DNA of 64,000 nucleotides from Paraspadella gotoi (GCA_051294375.1 CM119269.1:11944896-12008895), one strand, 5' to 3'. Counted from the first letter of the stretch, positions 19,986-33,449 are shown. Program-made: numbers and translations. The notes: generated by a model not told the origin, from the sequence alone.

Positions 19986-20084
19986 AACAAACAAATGCGT
20001 GTATGAATGAAAGAGAGAGAGAGAGAGAAAGAGAAAGAGTGAGAGAGGCTGGTCAGTTTTCACTCTCGTTTATATAAAGAATAA

Positions 20085-20185
20085 TCAAAATTTTTTGAAA
20101 AAAAATTCACGAAAATCTCGGATGTAAATTTGGGATTTTGTATTGAGAAAAAAGCGCGGAATAAAATGGCGGAATAAATAGAAAG

Positions 20186-20227
<42 letters not shown>

Positions 20228-20300
20228 AGATAGAGAGAAGCTGGACGCCCTGCAGAGCTGAACTCATTTTTCGACGTATCTGAGTAGGGACGAACTCTTT
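20085..20300 (-). repeat. CT-unit repeat, inverted copy
   Basis: Minus-strand copy of the CT-unit family. It has the end CCACGAAAATCTCGGATGTA (seen here as CACGAAAATCTCGGATG), the GA tract at 20189-20230 and the head AGCTGGACGCCCTGCAGAGC. Confidence 0.7.
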
Positions 20301-20807
20301 CTTTTCTAATATTTTTTTTACTTATCAAAAAAAATTTTATGTCCTCATCTTAAAAAAGTTTTAATCTTGAATGAAATTTTAGATTGTTCTTTTTTTTTTT
20401 AAGAAGAAACCAGACCGAGGTCAAATTTCATATTTGCATATTTAACTAATTTATAAATATTTACCAACTCAAATAATTATTATTTTAAAAAAGAATAAAA
20501 ATGATTAAATATATACACTAAAAAAATTTACAATTTTAAAATTGTAAAAATTGTTAGAATAACAAAAAAAGTAATGTTTAATTTGACAATATCTCTCTTC
20601 TCAACTCCTATTTTAGATATAATTTGCCAATAGTGGGCCGACGGTCCCAAAGTTACAGTAATAAACAAAAACAAAAAAATTTTTTTTGGTAGAAAGTTAT
20701 ATATGCAATTAAATTAATCCGCGCAATTGCCGGACATATAGCAGCTATGTGTACAGCAGCAAGCTGATGTACATGTGACATTGCCTGCATTTTTTTCTTA
20801 AAATGAA

Positions 20808-21258
20808 TCCATGAAAATCTCGGATGTAAATTTGGGATTTTGTATAGAGAAAAAAAATAAATGGCGATAATAAAAGTTTTTAGAAGGAAAAAAATAATAA
20901 GAATTTTTCAAAAAACGAACGATCGTACATTGAGAGAGAGAGAGAGAGAGAGAGAAAAGAGAGAAAAAGCTGAACAGAGCCGGAACTCGTTTACTCGGTT
21001 TAGTCGTCTAAACTGTGACTAAAAATTTTTTTTTTTGTAAAAAAAAAAGAGAGAGAGATAGAGAGAGCCGGAACTCGTTTAATGACGGAGGTGAAAAAAG
21101 GTGACTAAAAATTATTTTTGTACAAAAAAAAAGAGATAGAAAGAGAAGAAGAGAGAGAGAGACAGATAGAGAGAAAGATAGAGAGAGAGAGAGAGGAGAG
21201 AGAGAGAGCCGGAACTGCGTTTACTCGTTTTACAAGTGAATAAATTTTTTTTTGTAAA

Positions 21259-21300
<42 letters not shown>

Positions 21301-21310
21301 TTTTCCGCCA
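20808..21310 (-). repeat. CT-unit repeat copies with GA tracts
   Basis: The family end is at 20812-20842 (AAAATCTCGGATGTAAATTT). It is followed by three GA tracts, each preceded by GCCGGAACTCGTTTACTC-type sequence and poly-A. This looks like internal multiplication of the unit. Confidence 0.65.
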
Positions 21311-21504
21311 ACGATACGCAATATTAGGTCACTCTTGTTTATATCGGCGTGATCTCGTCAAGTTGATTTTTTTTATACACGTAACGTTTCCGTTGCCATC
21401 AAAACGTTATTAGGTCATGTTCTCGACATTGGTTTACCTCGTTGCACGCGCAACGCCACGAAATCCAGGTCAATAAGTTATCTTCACATTTTCTCAAAAA
21501 AAAA

Positions 21505-21735
21505 TCCACGAAAAATCGCAGATGTAAATTTGGGATTTTGTATTGAGAAAGAACCGGAATAAAGGCGATACAACTAAAAGTTTTTAGAAGGAAAGAAATA
21601 ATAAGAATTTTTCAAAAACGGGGTAAAAAACAAAGTGATACACATTTTTTTTTGTAAAAAAAAGAGAGAGAGAGAGAGACGGAGGGAGAGACGGAGGAGA
21701 GAGAGGAAGAGCCACTGAACTCCGTTTTTTTTAAA
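21505..21735 (-). repeat. CT-unit repeat, third inverted copy
   Basis: The family end (ATCGCAGATGTAAATTTGGG) is followed by AATAAAGGCGATA and a GA-rich tract at 21664-21710. Confidence 0.65.
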
Positions 21736-21902
21736 CGATTCAGAAAAGGCCGCGCTGATTAAATATTATATTTTTTTAGAAAGAAAAAAATAATCAGAAT
21801 TTTCAAAAAAACGATCAGCGCAAGAGATCGCCACACAAAGATGAGAACATTGATGAGAAACTGAGATGTCATATGTTACAACATTCAGAAAAGAGCGCTC
21901 TA

Positions 21903-22677
21903 AAAAATAAAATACTATGGGCAAAGCCGGGTTTGCCTGTGGATGCCAATTGGGCATGGGGGCATGCTCACTGTTTGTTTGGGGGCTTCCGACCTCTCAG
22001 TGACGCATCAGTCACTGGCGCCGTTCCTAAGGACGGTCTCGCCTTTGCACGGGCAGAGGTGAAGGTCGATTGAGAGACTGGATGGAACACTACAGGACTG
22101 GGAGTGTGTTCCCCCTCTGAGCCAATGGATTGGCTGAAAGGCATGGTGGACGTGAGGCGGGTTGTGATATTACCGCACACAGGCCCCCCGGACCCAAGAC
22201 ATCACTCAGGTTCCTAAGCTTGAGAGGTGTCTGACAAGACTGTACATAGTGGAGAGAGAGCAGAGAATAGAGCGACCGAGTTGTGGGGCCGATAGGCGTT
22301 TGTTCGTAGCGTACCCCAGGCAAGGCGTTGTCTAGCTAGGAAGTCGGGGGGGGAACCCCCGCGCCCGTAGGCGCGTTTTCGTAGACGTACCCTGAGAGTT
22401 GCGTGTTTCGATTAGTAGGGCATCACCACTTATCGCACAACTAACGGGGTTTGCACTGTGATGCGCCTGGGATGGGGCATCTACGTTGGCTTGAGGGCTT
22501 CCGACCCTCAGTGACGCCCATCTCAGTCACTGGCGCTGTACCTCTAGACGGTCTCTGCTTTGCCAACGAGAGAGGAAGTCGATGTAGGACACGTGTGGAA
22601 CACAACACTGGGATGGTGTGTCCCACCTCTGAGCCAATGGATTTTGGCTGAACGTGCGTGGAACGTGAGGCGGTGTA
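21903..22677 (+). repeat. Repeat R, tandem pair with spacer
   Basis: Two R units (21920-22170 and 22444-22677) are separated by a spacer with CACTCAGGTTCCTAAGC, GAGAGGTGTCTGACAAG and GTAGCGTACCC. The same unit-spacer-unit order is found at 40390-41007, so the spacer belongs to the repeat. The full period is about 430-500 bases. The second unit ends directly at a poly-T run. Confidence 0.65.
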
Positions 22678-22680
22678 AAT

Positions 22681-24465
22681 TTTTTTTTTTTTTTTTTTTA
22701 TTAATACCAAAAACAGTATTGACAAAATCAAAACCAGTATCAGTGTAAAAATAACTAAGATCTATTAAATTGCAAGCAGAATCAAAGACACTAACGTTTA
22801 AAATTGACTCATCAATAAATGTTATGTTTAAATGGCGTCATAAGATAGAATGTTAAGTGGACTAATTCATAAGAAAACTATAGAAATTAACGTTTCAAAA
22901 GAAACTATAAAAATAACGTTCAGAACGTTCAAAATTAAATTTTTAAACCAAAAATCAAGAAACAAAAGACACAAACGTTTAAAATGACCATCAATAAAAT
23001 ATTATGAACTAATTCATAAGAAACTATAAAGAAATACAGAACAAATACAAATACAGAAGCGTTCAGAATTCAATTTTATAACCAAAAATATGAAAAAAGA
23101 CAAAACAAAAAATTAAAGCATAAACGAAAAACAACGTTAATGAAAAACAAGAAAAAATAAAAAATATAAAGCATAAATGAATATAACTAATGTATTTAAA
23201 GTGTAAAGTTACAGGGGCAAAAATAGGAATTTTTTTTTATAAAAAATTTAATTGTTTAATGTAAAAAACAAAAAATGTCTAGTATAAAAGTGTTTAATGC
23301 GTAACGTCAGGTTTTATTTTAATAAAACGTCATTAAAGTAATTTATAATTACAAATGTTTAAGTAAGAAGGGCAGAGGGACCACAATGCTATTTAATAGA
23401 ATAAAAAACTACAATCAATATATATATAATCTACTATATCATACATACACATATACCATACATATATATTAAGCACGCTACAGGGAAACAAAATTCAACA
23501 GAGGAGACACTTATTAAAAACTAAAGACGCTAATAAAAACAAATTAGCAAAAAACGCTAAAAATCGAAATGAGATGCAGCAAAGAGACGCTGAAAAACGA
23601 AAATGAGTATATCACGTATCAACGTATCACGCTATAAAAACAAAGGAAAATAAAAAATAAAGAGACGCCTAATAAAAATAATTGATAATAATAATAAAAC
23701 AGAGCTAATAAACATACCACATAAAAATAAAAATTGGTCGCCACAATACCCAGTTACGAGAATACCTCAATGATTAAATAGTTCAATAGCCCAATTTAAC
23801 GTCCGTTTTATAAGTTTGCCCCACTCTAATATATAATTAAAAAATAAATAAAAGAAAGGCAAAAATGTTACAAATGGTACCAATTGGAAACTTTCCAATT
23901 TTTTCCGAATCGCATGCTTGTAAAAGATTTTATTTTATTTGTATTTAAAATTAAAGATATAGCTTCTCATTAAAAAAATTTCCTTGAGTTTCCCATTTTA
24001 TTAGAAAATTAAAAATTTTTTTTTAATTCATCTTCATATTAATACTCAATATGTAAATTAGCTTAAAGCATTCTAATATCATCATTCTGCATCACTTATA
24101 ATGATGTACTATAATCTCAGTTTGCATATTGCAGTAAATCATAAGAAGTGGAATCAACAGAAATCATCTAAATCCAAATGTAATCAGAAAATATGCAAAG
24201 CTATTTCCAAGTTTGAGAAGCCATATCTAATTTTTTAATCTTACTATGATCGCACACTTTTTGTAAAACTTTAGAAAATTCATAATACATTTTTATTTAA
24301 AAAAAAAACGGTAAGTGACCAGACAAACTATAAAAGCGCTAGTAGTTTTTTATATACAAAAACAGAGCGGTGACGGACGACGACGACGACGACGACTACG
24401 TCACAAAGAAGCAAACCTAAAACATTATAGAGCCTGAACCGGCTTCGGCCGGTCATGGCTCGATA
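22681..24465. repeat. Repeat L, left arm
   Basis: It begins with poly-T and ATTAATACC, continues with A-rich sequence containing AACGTTTAAAAT-type motifs and AGACGCTAATAAA, and ends with a (GAC)n tract at 24375-24400 and CACAAAGAAGC. The right arm 28290-29540 is its shorter inverted copy and ends with GGTATAATA and poly-A. A partial copy lies at 26390-26675 and another at 33840-34710. Confidence 0.65.
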
Positions 24466-25730
24466 AAATAAAAAATTTACATGCCTTCATTGAAATTTTT
24501 AAAGCAATAAAACTGTTATACCTTTTTACTCTGATTTAAACAAAGCTGTGTAAAGATTTATGGATTTAATTTAATAAAAATTGTTTAGAAAGGTGTCCGA
24601 ATGATTAGGGCTTTAATTCTGATACTCACACCCACCTTGCCTACCTCTTTTCTTTCAAAAGTTATTTAAAAAATTAACTTTTTTTAAACGACGCAGTACA
24701 TATCTTTGTTAAATAAAAATTTTGGCAAAGCGGGAGTATCTCACTTATTTATATTGGTACAATACTTAAATTTCAAAATAAAACTTGAAGAAAATTTTTT
24801 CGTCATTTAAAGACATATCACTTTCAGATGTACTCATCGTATAACAATTTATTTATTTCCCTCAAAAAAGCCTAATTAAAAAAGTAGAAATTTTTTCAAA
24901 TTGTTAAAAAAAAAGTTTATCTGACCTAGGCTCATTGAGAATAATGGTTTTGCATAGAAAATAACAATATACAAAAAAAAATAAAAAAAATCAGCCTTTA
25001 GAAAATTGAAAGGTCTAGAGGCTGATTTTTTTTAAGAATGCAAAATTTTTTCCTAACTCAGAAATCCATTATTCTCAAAGTTCTATAAATATTCTTCCGA
25101 AATCATTCAATCAATTTTTTTTTATTAATTTAAAAATGGTTTTATGATGTTGTTTTTGTCTTTGAAAGAATTAAAAAAAAGTGCAAAAATATAGTAATTA
25201 TTTATAAGGTTTTTGGAAATACCTCCAAATATTAGCATAATCTCAGCACCCAACGGGGAGTAAGCAGAGCAAACTTCCATCTCATAAAAAAAATTGAAAT
25301 GAATTTGTCATATTGTTATTTAGATTAATTGACATACAAACTATGATCTATACAACTTGCAGGAAATGATGGGTAAAAAATATTCATCTTGGTCTCGGTT
25401 AACTATTAAGTTATTGTTAAAGTTTTGTTTAAATAATATTAATATTTTTTTGCATTTATAAAAGCAATGGTCTAAAATTTGCTAAGCGTTTTGAGCTATG
25501 ACCATGCTTCATATTTTTTAATATTTTTGATCTAGTTTAGCTTTTTTGTTGATGGTCGGTACAGGGTTAAGGTCAGACACACTGTAATGTCCAGTAGTAT
25601 ATATCGCCACATATTACCAAAAGTAATAATCAATTAATTTGGCTCAGAAACAATATTAAAGGGACAAAATCAGCACAGAGCAGTAACGCCCACGTTATTT
25701 TTCATTGTGTCAATATACAAATTAGATTTT
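24466..25730. other. AT-rich interior of the palindrome, no gene
   Basis: A local hairpin is present: ATCAGCCTTTAGAAA near 24990 pairs with CTAGAGGCTGAT near 25014, and flanking ATTGAGAATAATGG pairs with CCATTATTCTCAAAG. No coding frame was recognised. Confidence 0.5.
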
Positions 25731-25972
25731 GTGTATAGACTTTCGATTTCCGTTGTTTCGAATTTAGGGAGGAAAACATATAATTTGTTTTGCTTCAACG
25801 AATTTTTTTAGGACATTTTTTTTCGGACATGTTTCGACTCTAGTGTCATTTCAACATTTAAGCTAATTTAATTATTTATTATTCTGTTCATGTATTAGTT
25901 TAACATTCAATTTTAAGTTTGCTAAATTATTTTCATTTTTCATTGTTGTACATTACCAAATGTAAAGAATTT

Positions 25973-26046
<74 letters not shown>

Positions 26047-26157
26047 ATATTCCTGAATTTCAAATTTCAACTGACTTTCTTCTTCCCTGTCCTTGCCTTC
26101 ACTTCTCCTGCACCACCATCCTTTCTCAATTCTTTGTTGAAAAACTCATCCGCTTAC

Positions 26158-26203
<46 letters not shown>

Positions 26204-26355
26204 TCTCTCTAACTAAATGTTAAAAGAGAAGAAATTAAATTGATTGAGTCCAATGCTGATGAAGACTAACTGTAGAGTCGAAACATGTCTGAAAAAAAAA
26301 TGTCCTAAAAAATTCGTTGAAGCAAAGCAAATATATTGTTTTCCTCCCTAAAAAA
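25731..26355. mobile_element. Hammerhead/(CT)n repeat copy 2 with inverted ends
   Basis: Inverted arms (about 25740-25850 and 26256-26355) enclose a body with ATTGTTGTACATTACCAAAT, a long (CT)n tract 25977-26043 and a second CT tract 26157-26205. The body is collinear with the repeat at 40-1985. The outer arm sequence (AATTCGTTGAAGCAAAGCAA) matches the hairpin at 1477-1722. The left arm carries a decayed inverted core with CGGACATGTTTCGACTC. Confidence 0.6.
26250..26292 (+). ncRNA. Hammerhead ribozyme-like motif, copy 2
   Basis: CTGATGA at 26256-26262, stem II GACT/AGTC with an eight-base loop, GAAA at 26280-26283, ACATGT at 26283-26288, then C26289. The core is intact. Stem I next to the core is weak (two wobble pairs), so activity is doubtful unless pairing partners come from another unit. 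Confidence 0.4.
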
Positions 26356-26936
26356 ATTAGATTATATAATCTATATGCTGATTTGCATAATATAGTGAGT
26401 ACTATATTTTAATTTGCATATTGAAGTACATCATAATGAACTGGAAATTCAAACAAAAAATACTTGAATCAATATGAAACATAAAAATTTCAAAGATATT
26501 TTAAGATGAGAGCCATATCTAAATTTTTAACTTACTATTATTCCACACTTTCATAAACATTCATCGTAATTCATAGTAAAAAAATTGTAAGCCCCAGTCA
26601 AAATTATATAAACCGTAGTAATTTTTTATATGCAGACAATGACGACGACGACGTCACAAAGAAGCTAAGGCGATCCAAAATCAGGCGAGATAATTAGCGA
26701 GCATTTCCCTGATTTTGCACGGGCCATAGAACTCGCGTTAGCCTTGCAATAAAACGTGGCAACATTTTAATGGTCGAAAGCAAGGCAAACAATGGCCGCT
26801 GCAGGTCGGAAACATAAGTAGAGTGGTCAGATGCCCCCGCTCCGGGAATCTCGAGCGTTTCATTAACAATAATGATATGATAGTAAGTCTTATAACAAAA
26901 ATTTTAAAAATAAATTCTTTACAACTCTATATTTAC

Positions 26937-27607
26937 CTTTTGTCGCATCGATGGTGATGTTAAAGACGCTCTTGAAGGCCGGTTCGTCCATGCACGAAAA
27001 CGCTCGTCGCGCCGCCGTCACTTCGAACTGTCACGGCGAGATAGCGAACTCTGCCGTCGCTTTGAGTGTAGCTGCTTCGTAAGAAACCCGTCATGTCGTC
27101 TTTGAGGTGACCGGTGTAGTTGGGAGAGAGAGTGTAGGTGGAATCTGAGGGGGAGGGAGAGGGAGACAGAGAGAATGCAAGAGAGAGCGAGACGTTGAGA
27201 GAGAAGATTAGAGAAAGCCATAAAAAGAAAGATCAGAAATAGATTACAGAAAGATAGAGAAATTAGAAAAATCGACTGATAAAAGAGAGAGAGAGAGAGA
27301 GAGAGACTGCGTTTAGGAATAGTCATTATTTTATTATTTTTATACCCCGCCATGCAACATTCAATTTTCAATTCGTATCTTAATTCTTAATCTTACTCTC
27401 GACCAAATCTTTCGTCGCGTGAAGAATGAAGAATTGACGATCGATATCCAGATCCCAATTTCCGTCGTCCACTCTGTCTCCATCTTCGTCGACGAGAGAG
27501 ACGGAGTCGTTGCAGACGTCGAGATCGTGGATGTGGAGGACGACCTTGGAGGTTGGAACGACGACGAGGAGTTGGAGGCGAAGTGAACCGTCGAAGGTGA
27601 ATCTGGA
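26937..27607 (-). pseudogene. M1-family aminopeptidase fragment (two exons, frameshifted)
   Basis: On the minus strand, exon A (about 27607-27397) encodes TFDGSLRLQLLVVVPTSKVV followed by LHIHDLDV, and exon B (27144-26937) encodes YTGHLKDDMTGFLRSSYTQS, then RVRYLAVT and DEPAFKSVFNITI. These are the N-terminal beta-rich domain and the CFDEP-type block conserved in gluzincin (M1) aminopeptidases. Here the block reads SCMDEPAF. The donor GAGA|GTAAGA and acceptor CCCCTCAG give a clean 252-base CT-rich intron. Exon B needs a 2-base insertion near 27030 (between YLAVT and the following FEVTAARRAF) to stay in frame. The HExxH catalytic exon was not found. It is a gene relic, a captured fragment, or a real gene with an assembly error. 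Confidence 0.6.
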
Positions 27608-27614
27608 GGTGTTC

Positions 27615-28060
27615 GCGTGAAATGTTGATCCAGTTATTTTCTTTTCCTTTTCTTTTCTCTTTTCTTTTTTCTTCTCTTTTTTCTTTTCTTTTTCTTTTAT
27701 CTTTTCTTTTTTCTTTTATATTTTCTTCTTTTTTTTCTCTTCTTTTTTCTTTTCTCTTCTTTTTTCTTTTCTTTTTTTCTTTTTTTCCCTTTTTTTTCTT
27801 TTCTTTACGTTACTTTACTTTACTTTACTTCTATTTTCTGTTATTTATTTCTTTTATTTTTTTATGTTCAAACTTGATTGATCTCTTCTTTTCTGGTTTT
27901 TTTTTTCAGTTCTTTTCTTTTTTATCTGTTTTTTCTCGTCTTTTTTTCTTTCTTTATTTATTCTTTATTTTTTCTCATTCTCTCTTTCTTTCTCACTTTC
28001 TTTCTCTTTTTTTTTCTTTCCTACTTTTTTTCTCTTGCTATCTCGTTCTCTCTTTTTAGG
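27615..28060. repeat. Pyrimidine-rich low-complexity tract
   Basis: About 440 bases of TTTCTTTTC-type sequence. It is open in plus frames only because it lacks purines; no protein is implied. Confidence 0.8.
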
Positions 28061-28289
28061 TAGACATCGTTACACAAATAATACACAGACCTCGTTTAGT
28101 GTCTGACCAGTATTTATTTGTTTGATCATTTGTTATATACAATTATTTGTTTACTCGTAATCTCGGCGAGCTTCATGATCAACTTCAGTTCTTTTACATA
28201 GCTGTAGTCTTGTCGCCCGTTTTCAACCTGAATTTTTACGGGTTTTTGTTGGATAATCATCATTAAATAATAAAACTTTTAATTCTTCA

Positions 28290-29502
28290 ACGCTACTTTT
28301 TATCGAGCCTACCGGCAAAGCCGGTTCAGGCTCCGATATTGATTCGGGTCCAGCTTCTTTGTGACGTCGTCGTCGTGGCGTCATCGTCGTCGCGTCACGC
28401 TTGTTTTTAAAATAAAAACTACTAACGCTTTTATAGGTTTGGCTGTGACTTACCGTTTTTTTTAAATAAAAATTATTATGAATTAATGATAAAGTTTTAC
28501 AAAAGTGTGCATTCATAGTAAGTTAAAAATTTAGATATGGCTTCTCATCTTGAATAGCTTTGATATTTTCTTATTACATTTGGATTTAAGTATTTTTTGT
28601 TTGAATTTCCACTTCATTATGATTTACTGCAATATGCAAATGAGATTATAGTACTCATTATCATATCCAAAATAGTATATAGAAATGCTTTAATCTAATT
28701 TACATATTGCAGTATATAATATTGAAGATGAAATTCAAAAAAATTTTTTTTTTATCTCTAATAAAAATGGGAACTCAAAAATAACTTTTTAATGAGAAGC
28801 TATATCTTAATTTTAATACAAATAAAATAAAATCTTTTACAAGCTGCGATTGGAAAAAATTGGAAAAAATTTCCAATTGTAAACATTGTAACATTTTTTG
28901 CCTTTCTTTTATTTCTTTATTTCTTTTATTCTTTTATTTCAGAAAAAAACGAGTTTTAACATTTTATGCATTAAACACTTTTTATACTAGACATTTTTTT
29001 GTTTTTTAACTTTAAAAACACTTTTTTACTTTTTTCCGGTTTACGATTATAAAAATTATTTTAAAAAAAAATCCTAGTTTTGCCCTTTACTTTAACACAT
29101 TATAATTATACATTTAGGTATATTTCATTTATGCTTTATATTTTTTTCTTTTGTTCTTTTTTCATAATTTTTGTTTTTGTTTTACTTTTTATTAACGTTG
29201 TTTTTCGTTTATGCTTTATATTTTTTGTTTTTGTTTTTGTCTTGAGTCCATTTAAACGTTTGTGTCTTTTGTTTTGGATGTTTTTTTGTTTAAAAAATTT
29301 GAATTTTGAACGTTCTTTGACGTTTAATTTTATAGTTTCTTATGAATTAGTTCATACATTTTATTTATGAGTCAATTTAAACGTTAGTGTCTTTTTTTTT
29401 TTCTGTTGAATTTTAATAGTTTAGTTTTACTTGTTTACTGCTTTCTAGTTTTTTTACACTGATACTGTTTTTTGATTTTGTCAATAACTGTTTTTTGGTA
29501 TA

Positions 29503-29540
<38 letters not shown>
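28290..29540. repeat. Repeat L, right arm (inverted copy)
   Basis: It begins with CCGGCAAAGCCGGTTCAGGC and a GTC-rich segment, and ends with ACTGTTTTTTGGTATAATA plus a long poly-A (29505-29539). It is the inverted counterpart of 22681-24465. Confidence 0.65.
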
Positions 29541-29542
<2 letters not shown>

Positions 29543-29765
29543 CAGTTTCCTGCACTGACTGTACAGCGGCCTTCAAGCAGCTGTCCAGCTTTGTCTCTCT
29601 TTCTCTTCTCTTCTCTTTCTGTCTCTTTCTCTCTTTACGATCTTTGCGTGATCGTTCTTTTTTTGAATATGATTATGTTTTTTTTGTTCTAAAAAACTTT
29701 TTATTCGGGGCTTTTTTCTCAATACAAAATCCAAATTTACATCCGAGATTTTCGTGGATACATTT
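29541..29765 (+). repeat. CT-unit repeat, plus copy
   Basis: The head is CTGACTGTACAGCGGCC, followed by CT-rich sequence, GATCTTTGCGTGATCG, and the family end ACATCCGAGATTTTCGTGGA at about 29740-29760. Confidence 0.7.
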
Positions 29766-29789
29766 TAAAACAAGTTTGAGCAAACAAAT

Positions 29790-30719
29790 GTCGGAATTCT
29801 GCCTACGATAATTTAATTAATTAAATTAATCGATAATTAATTAATTATTATTATTTTAATATGTAATAATAATTTAAATTTAATATTCAACTTAATCATC
29901 ATCGATGTCCTTAAAATTGGGTTAGGACAGTTACTAAAATATGTTTTGTTACTTTTATCAAAACAAAGCAAATATCCCTGCTATTTTTATTTTAGTCTTC
30001 CTTCTCTCTCTCTCTCTCTCTCACTCAACTCTCTCTCTCGTCGGTCTCCTCTCTCTCTCTCTTTTTTTTTTTCTGCAATTGCGACGAATCTTTATGGCTT
30101 TTCAGTTTTTTTTAACTTGGCATCATTTTTTTCACATTAATTCATTAATTAATTTATGTATTAACTTAAAACATTTATTAGTAATCAATTAATATTAAAG
30201 ATTCATGTAAATGTGACTTATGTTTTTTCGCTCTAAACACATTTCCCCCCCTGGCCACAATTTCCGTCAATACTTTATATATTATTATATATTAATAAAT
30301 ATTTAAAAGCTTCAGTGCAACAACACCAATGAATAATTCAAAAAGTTATATTGAAAATCGATTTAGTAAGTAAAAGGAAAAAAAAATTTAAAAGAGAACT
30401 AGAAGTTTAAAAAGTGTTCAATTTTGGGCCCGCCTTACTAGATATTAGGCCTTACTAGATATATTGCAATGTGATTAAACAATGTTATCGAATAATAAAA
30501 TTTTATCAAATTTTATGTATTTTGAAAAGTATTTTAAGTATTTTTATTCCAGTGAGTAAAATAACAACTTTTTTATTCGCTAATTTTTATCTAGGACTCT
30601 CTCTCTTCTAATCTTTCTCTCTCTCACTCTCTCTCCTCTCTCTGCTCTCTCCTCTCTCTCTCTTTGCAATTGCGAACGATCCTTATGCTCATTTTACTGC
30701 TCTCTCTCTGTCTCTATCT

Positions 30720-30752
<33 letters not shown>

Positions 30753-32705
30753 ATCTCTTTGCAATTGCGACGATCCTATGCTTTTAGGATTTTTTTAAAC
30801 TTGTATATTTTTTCTGCTTCAAAGTAAATTGTGACTTTAATGGTTTTTTTCCATTTAAAACCTCATTTCCACTGGCACAATTCCGTCAAAACTTTATATC
30901 TAGCTTTTTTCAAAACAAACAATTTTACCTCACAATTCATCTCAATCTAATTATGGTTAAAATAAGTAAAAGATTCAGTAAATGTTGACTCATATTTTTT
31001 TCACATTTAAACTCATTTCCAGCTCGTACGTTTCCAAACCGAACTATTTAATATCAAAGCATCGATACACATATTTTTCTACCCACACAGGAAATTTGAA
31101 CTCAATTCTATCGCATCCAATTATGAATTAATTAGAGACTTAATTGGTTAAAATAAGTAAAAAAGATTTTAGTAAAATGCGACTTTGTTTTTTTCGCACT
31201 TTAAAACTCAATTTCCACCTCACACGATTCCGTCGAAACGTTATAATCAGCTTAATCAACAACTTTCTACCCACACACAAATTTCATTCAATCCAACCAG
31301 CCATCACGAGTATTGGAGCTTTTTGTAAAGGTGGGACGGATGGACGGATTGAATTGACTGATTAATTAATTATTGATTAATTAATTGACTAATTGGATTA
31401 ATTAACTGATTAATATTTGACTTATTAATACATCCTGCATATACCATTTAATATAAAAAGGAAAAAAGAAGCATAAATCAATTAGTGAAACAGGTTTTTT
31501 TGTTTTTTTCCATTTAAAACTCATTCCACTCAAAAGATTTCCAATCGAAACTTGGTTTCCTGTTAATCACACACTTTTCTACTCACAACAAAATTCCAGG
31601 TCAATAGATAATTAAGTGGGTAATAAGCTATCTTGGTCAACTTGCAATAATTTTAAATCAACTTGCATAATTTGGTCAACTGACATAATTGTTAACTTGA
31701 CATAATTTGGTCTACTGACATAAAATTTGGTCAACTGACATAATTTGGTCAACTGACATAATTTGATCATTAAGATAATTTGGTCAACCGGCATAAATTT
31801 GGTTTTTAACTGGCATAATTTTATCCAACTAGCCTAATTTGGTCAACAGGCAATAATTTGGTACAAACTTGCAAAACTGATTAACTTTGCAGAAATTTTG
31901 GGGTCAACTGGCATAATTTGGTCAATCAATCAATCAATCAAGCAATCAAATCAATCAGAGAGAGCGAGAGAGAGAGAAACTTTAAAAATTCAAAAAAATG
32001 TGTCTTTTGGTTTTCTAATTTTGAAACTCTTTTCCACTCACTACGATTCCATCAAAAAATTTTTATCCCAAACTTTTCATCACATACCTTTCCACCCAAC
32101 ACACAAAATTCAATTCGATTTAATCTATCCAATTTTTAATAAACAAATAATTATGAGTAATTTAATAAAAGAAAAAATACTTCAAAGTAAATATGACTTT
32201 TTGTTTTTTTTTTTCCATTTTAACTTCATTTCCACTCGCACGATCCATCGAAACTTATATCGAGCTCAATCACACACTTCCTACCACCATGACAAAATTT
32301 CAAGTCAATTGCACTATCCACTCAGAGCAAATTGGCGTTCAAATAGTGAAATAATATTTTTTTTTTTTTCCATTAACCAAATTTCCACTCGCACGATTCC
32401 CCTCGAAACTTCATAATCCCATCTCAATCCACAACAGTTTCCGTACCCACACATGATCCCAAAATTTCATATCAATCCATCATCCAATCACGGGTAATTG
32501 AGTTTTTTGCTAAGGTGGGACGGACGGACGGACGGACGGACGGAAGGGGACAGACGGAGGCGACGGACATCAATTTTTTTTGCATAATTTATCATAATTC
32601 GATGTTCTGACATGATATAGTGTGTGCCCGACAATATTGAGCGGGCGGACGACGGACCGAAAAAGTGAGTTATAGAGTCGGTGATTGCTGATAAGCAATG
32701 CCGAC
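29790..32705 (+). mobile_element. GTCGGATCTGC-TIR family, expanded degenerate copy 2
   Basis: The left end is degenerate (GTCGGAATTCTGCC) and the right end carries GAGTCGGTGATTGCTGATAA then GCAATGCCGAC. Inside are at least five copies of the ~160-bp module, interrupted by CT tracts (30600-30760) and by the TGGTCAACTGACATAAT minisatellite. GGACGGACGGACGGACGG lies at 32520-32540. The block is about 3.5 times longer than the copy in WDR19. Confidence 0.6.
31636..31935 (+). repeat. TTTGGTCAACTGACATAA minisatellite
   Basis: Roughly fifteen degenerate copies of an 18-base unit, ending in (AATC)n. It lies between two module blocks of the surrounding TIR family. Confidence 0.8.
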
Positions 32706-33449
32706 AAAAAGTGAAGAATAACTTATATTGACATGCATTGTCACATGTAAATCAGCTAATGTGACTTATTATATATGCAGCACTTTCGGCGAACAATATG
32801 CATTACATTTAAAAAAAATAAATTTGTATTTATTTATTATTGTAACTTTGAACCGGTTGGCCCACTATTGGCAAATTATATCTAAAATAGGAGTTGATAA
32901 GAGAGATATAGTCAAATTAAACATTACTTTTTTTGTTATTCTGATAATTTATACTATTATTAAATTATAAATATTTTTAGTGTATATATTTAATCATTTT
33001 TATCTTTTTTTAAATAATAATTATTTGAGTTGTGATAACTATTTATAAATTAATTAAATATGCAAATATAAAATTTGACCTCGGTCTGGTTTCTTCCTAA
33101 AAAAAGAACAATCAAAAATTTCATTCAAGATTAAAATTTTTAAAATGAGGAAAAAAAAAATATTTGGAATGTCAAAAATATCATAGTCGTTAACTGAGTA
33201 TTTTTCAACTATATATTTTGTTAATAGGATTATAATTTTTGGATCATTATTATTGAAAAGAGTTTAGCTTTATCAAGTTTTTTTTCTTCTGAATAGGGTA
33301 GCCCCTCTCAATGGGGTGAATCAAAAAATTTAGTATGGGAACATGCTCAAACGAAAATTTATGCATTTTTAAGTTTACTTTCAATGTACAAAAAATTTCT
33401 TATATGGTCTATACCCAAATATTTATTTTTGTAATATTTTTTATAGAAA

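Noticed and set aside
27622-28063. Plus-strand open frame encoding a Phe/Leu/Ser-rich hydrophobic peptide
   Set aside because: It is low-complexity pyrimidine sequence; the hydrophobic residues follow from T-rich codons and do not form a plausible membrane protein.
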